From contig CAVYTS010000013.1 of NCBI GenBank assembly GCA_963771305.1, positions 434,001 through 498,000 on the forward strand: a DNA stretch of 64,000 bases, given 5' to 3'. The notes beneath the pieces were generated by a model. It was given only the letters and a program-made list of their open reading frames with translations, was not told the origin of the DNA and searched no databases. Position 1 is the stretch's first letter, and every line of letters starts with the position of its first letter. The position numbers were made by a program, and so were the translations under genes. This document shows positions 61,644-64,000 of this stretch, piece after piece. This DNA comes from CAJCIT01 sp963771305 (lineage in GTDB: Bacteria; Acidobacteriota; Terriglobia; Bryobacterales; Bryobacteraceae).

Positions 61644-61895
61644 TTAGCCCGCCGCTGTGCTTTTTTCTGGTGGGCTCGCAACCTTGCGGCGCGTGCTCCT
61701 GGCTTCGATTTCTTCGAGCAATCGCCGGCTTGCCTCGGCAACGTCCTGCACGGCTCGCTCAAAGTCCGCCTGGTTCGCCTGCGACGGTTTGTGGAATCCG
61801 CTGATCTTCCGCACAAACTGCAGCGCGGCTTTCTCAACGTCCTCCGCCGTCGCCGGCTCGCCTGGCTTTCTCAGTACCTTAATACTTCTGCACAT
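61644..61895 (-). CDS. DUF2277 family protein
   Basis: An 83-residue protein from ATG 61895. MCRSIKVLRKPGEPATAEDVEKAALQFVRKISGFHKPSQANQADFERAV is the full DUF2277 signature (MCRNIxxLxN...A.ALQFVRKISGxxxPSxxNxxAF). The tail after EIEA is Arg/Lys/Pro-rich. Function unknown. It lies 8 bp after a DinB gene. Confidence 0.9.
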   Translation of the reverse strand: MCRSIKVLRKPGEPATAEDVEKAALQFVRKISGFHKPSQANQADFERAVQDVAEASRRLLEEIEARSTRRKVASPPEKSTAAG

Positions 61896-61902
61896 GCTCC
61901 AA

Positions 61903-62391
61903 TTATTGTTCGTCCGCGCTCGGGCCGTACGCGCCGGGAACCGGAACGCCCAGCAGGCGGAAATAAACACTCAATTGTCCACGGTGATGAATGGTGTGGT
62001 TGAAAATCAAGGTTCGAACGGCACCCGCTCGCGGCATGGCGAAGATAACGTGGTCGCCTGAAGTCAGGCTCCACGACGTCATCCACGCTTCGTCGCTCGC
62101 CGCGGCCATGGCCGTCTTGAATGCGGATACGGCGGTGTCGAACGCCGCCAGCACAGCGGCCTTGTTTTCGAACTTTGTCGGCTTATAGCCGGCGAGGTCG
62201 TATTTCGGCAGCTTCATCGTGTCTTCGCCCCAGGCCTGCATCTGGGCGATGTGGGTCACCAGACCCCCCAGGGCCATCGACTTCGGGTCGGGTTTCCAGT
62301 CCCACTTTTCATCGGGAACCCGCTCCAGGAACTTCCGGGTGGTACTCATCTCGTGCTCGTACTCAGGTAGGAATGATGCGCCAATTGACAT
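61903..62391 (-). CDS. DinB-fold protein (cytoplasmic)
   Basis: A 162-residue protein from ATG 62391. FLPEYEHEMSTTRKFLERVPDEKWDWKPDPKSMALGGLVTHIAQMQAW and RTLIFNHTIHHRGQLSVYFRLLGVPVPG give the DinB metal His set (THIAQ and HxxHHRGQ). It has no signal peptide. It forms a probable operon with DUF2277 downstream. Confidence 0.9.
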   Translation of the reverse strand: MSIGASFLPEYEHEMSTTRKFLERVPDEKWDWKPDPKSMALGGLVTHIAQMQAWGEDTMKLPKYDLAGYKPTKFENKAAVLAAFDTAVSAFKTAMAAASDEAWMTSWSLTSGDHVIFAMPRAGAVRTLIFNHTIHHRGQLSVYFRLLGVPVPGAYGPSADEQ

Positions 62392-62478
62392 ATGGTCATC
62401 GTACTCTCCCGTTTGGGCCACCGGCCTGTCTTTTTGATGACGCGCCGATGACAAACGGGCGCCCACCCTCCGGGATCT

Positions 62479-62604
62479 TCAGACCCTTCTTGCCAAGATC
62501 GTCAACAAACGCTTGGCGCCGGCCGCTTGAGGAGAATACATCACCGTAATTCCGAACGTGAGTACTAAGCGTTCGAGAGGCTTCGGTCCAGTCTGTTCCT
62601 TCAT
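62479..62604 (-). CDS. Possible 41-residue protein
   Basis: A short frame from ATG 62604: MKEQTGPKPLERLVLTFGITVMYSPQ to the stop at 62479. The composition looks protein-like (amphipathic, LTILARRV end), but there is no clear ribosome-binding site and no recognised family. It could equally be an unused frame. Confidence 0.25.
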   Translation of the reverse strand: MKEQTGPKPLERLVLTFGITVMYSPQAAGAKRLLTILARRV

Positions 62605-62957
62605 GAAACCGGCGTGGGCGGGCCCAATCATAAGCGCCAAGAAAATGTGCGCGACCAAACAGAGCCGAGATGAATCTCTCCCGTAGGCTAACGGCGGGCG
62701 TCACTTACGCCGCAGGGTTGGACCATTCCCAAGCGGGACAAGATAACTGTCGGAGTTACGAGTACCGACAAGGCATTTTATCGAATACCCTTGTGAAGAA
62801 TTCGTACGGCTAGCGGTCGGGCGCGACCAGGCCGTGCGTCCGGATGTTCCTGGAGACGAAATAGCAATGCCGGACACTACGGCGGAAGGCCGAACGACAG
62901 AGTTGCACGCATCGTCAGTGGATCCGAAAGTCTACGTCGGGTAATCCCAGACGATAT
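62605..62957. other. Intergenic region with a degenerate copy of the tandem-hairpin repeat
   Basis: These 353 bp precede the MFS gene. AGCCGAGATGAATCTC with AGGCTAACGGC (62663-62707) corresponds to the element at 6957-7000, with the hairpins degraded. The promoter of the MFS gene is expected in the last 150 bp, but no clear boxes were identified. Confidence 0.45.
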
Positions 62958-64000
62958 ATGGCCGAAGTACTCGACGAAACCACTCACCCTACCCCTTCGC
63001 CACCGGACGGGGCGTGGAAACCCAAATTCAATCCCTGGCTGATTGCCATTGTGGTCGCCTTGGCAGCGTTCATGGAAGTACTCGACACCAGCATCGCCAA
63101 TGTTGCGTTGCCGCACATGGCCGGTAACCTGGGTGCTAGCAACGATGAAAGCACTTGGGTGCTCACTTCCTACCTGGTCTCCAATGCGATCGTTCTGCCG
63201 ATCAGCGGATGGCTCGCCACTGTTTTCGGACGGAAGCGCTTTTTCCTGCTGTGCATCCTCCTCTTCACCGTCAGTTCACTGTTTTGCGGCGCGGCATGGA
63301 GCCTCGCGACCCTGATCATTTTCCGGGTCATCCAGGGCGTGGGCGGCGGAGGGCTGCAACCCATGGCCCAAGCCATCCTCGCCGACACATTCCCGCCGCA
63401 TCAGCGAGGCTTGGCCTTTGGGCTTTACGGAATCACTGCGATCATGGCCCCCACCATCGGTCCAACACTCGGCGGATGGATCACAGACAATTACTCCTGG
63501 CGATGGATTTTTTATATCAACCTTCCCGTTGGAATCCTGACGCTGTTCCTCGTCTATCGCATGGTGGAGGATCCGCCCTTTCTTAGACGGGCGAAGGGCG
63601 CCGGCATCCGTGTGGACTACATCGGCATAGCGTTGCTCGCGCTCGGCATCGGCGCTCTCCAGATCTTGCTCGATAAGGGCCAGGAAGACGATTGGTTCGG
63701 CTCCAACTTCATCGTCACGCTGGCTCTGGTCTCGGCGATCTGTCTTATATCGCTGGTCGTCTGGGAGTGGCGTCACAAGGACCCCGTCATCGATGTCCGG
63801 CTGTTCAAGAACTTCAACTTCGCCACCGCGAATCTGATGATGTTTACTCTGGGGATCGTTCTCTTCAGCAGTCTGGTGATGATGCCGCAGTTTCTCCAGA
63901 CGCTCTTGGGATACACCGCGCAGTCGGCCGGCCTGGTGCTTTCCGCCAGTGGCGTCGTGTTGCTGTTCGAAATGCCGATCGTGGGCCAGCTCACCACAAA
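62958..64000 (+). CDS. DHA2-type (EmrB/QacA) MFS multidrug transporter, 5' part
   Basis: 347 codons are open and the gene continues past the window end. Spans start at IAIVVALAAFMEVLDTSIANVALPHMAGNLGAS, the DHA2 motif D1-like DTSIANVALP. WLATVFGRKRFF is the motif A loop. FRVIQGVGGGGLQPMAQAILAD and LAFGLYGITAIMAPTIGPTLGGWITDNYSWRWIFYINLPVG are motifs B and C. About ten of 14 spans are visible. EmrB-type pumps need an EmrA adaptor, not seen in the 5' neighbourhood. The transporter begins at ATG 62958. Confidence 0.92.
   Translation, partial: MAEVLDETTHPTPSPPDGAWKPKFNPWLIAIVVALAAFMEVLDTSIANVALPHMAGNLGASNDESTWVLTSYLVSNAIVLPISGWLATVFGRKRFFLLCILLFTVSSLFCGAAWSLATLIIFRVIQGVGGGGLQPMAQAILADTFPPHQRGLAFGLYGITAIMAPTIGPTLGGWITDNYSWRWIFYINLPVGILTLFLVYRMVEDPPFLRRAKGAGIRVDYIGIALLALGIGALQILLDKGQEDDWFGSNFIVTLALVSAICLISLVVWEWRHKDPVIDVRLFKNFNFATANLMMFTLGIVLFSSLVMMPQFLQTLLGYTAQSAGLVLSASGVVLLFEMPIVGQLTT

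Noticed and set aside
62396..62704. 102-codon minus-strand frame upstream of the DinB gene
   Set aside because: No motif or ribosome-binding site; the sequence looks like non-coding DNA containing a degenerate repeat, and a shorter frame (62479-62604) is at least as plausible.
1..64000. tRNA, rRNA or CRISPR array
   Set aside because: No cloverleaf with a convincing TTCGA arm, no conserved rRNA stretch and no regularly spaced repeat array was found on reading the intergenic regions.

Overview
The window looks like a chromosomal segment of an Acidobacteriota bacterium, most likely the Solibacteres/Bryobacterales branch. The evidence is the family mix: three orphan MacB/FtsX permeases of the acidobacterial duplicated (ADOP) type, a very large TonB-dependent receptor with an N-terminal carboxypeptidase-regulatory-like domain, an ECF sigma / anti-sigma / twin DUF4097 operon, several DinB-fold proteins and a Tat-exported Gfo/Idh/MocA oxidoreductase. 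The sequence is GC-rich. No rRNA, tRNA, CRISPR array or prophage was seen. Lineage is inferred from gene families only.

Layout. 1-6 kb: end of a CusF-like copper-binding gene, a YihY/BrkB membrane protein, then an oxidoreductase plus TonB-dependent receptor pair. 6-11.5 kb: SIMPL-domain protein, PLP-dependent dehydratase, a broken 2-hydroxyacid dehydrogenase, EVE and DinB proteins, a zinc-ribbon membrane protein and a decayed acidobacterial hypothetical gene. 13-15.4 kb: a compact operon of a divergent Lgt-like protein, a small membrane protein and a radical SAM enzyme with two CX3CX2C motifs and an N-terminal Cys site, resembling archaeal tetraether synthase and its bacterial relatives; this is the most interesting metabolic locus. 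15.4-22 kb: secreted proteins, an exported DUF711 protein, a TAP-like hydrolase, a bicupin, and a 469-bp gene-free element bounded by 24-bp inverted repeats. 22-28 kb: sigma factor operon followed by an ADOP permease. 28-42 kb: exported truncated haemoglobin, EamA transporter, PfkB kinase, ferredoxin reductase-like flavoprotein, GH42 beta-galactosidase, dGTPase, a LuxR regulator, an RsbW/STAS partner-switch pair, gatB, and a TacA/TacT-type toxin-antitoxin pair. 42-51.8 kb: two further ADOP permeases around a VapBC pair, then typA and der diverging. 52-54.8 kb: a WD40-like gene split by an antisense, ORF-less group II intron, then a Phd/PIN toxin-antitoxin locus. 54.8-64 kb: a propeller protein with a SpoIVB-type (S55) protein, cytochrome c, a XerC/D recombinase, DinB proteins and the start of a DHA2-type MFS efflux pump that runs off the window.

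About a dozen genes carry single-base frameshifts or in-frame stops, although their protein sequence continues convincingly in the next frame. Housekeeping genes and the very long permeases are intact. Some lesions are probably true pseudogene decay (intron-split gene, the decayed gene near 11 kb, the DUF2384 remnant). Others, at short homopolymers in otherwise healthy genes, may be sequence or assembly errors. Coordinates of such genes span all fragments.
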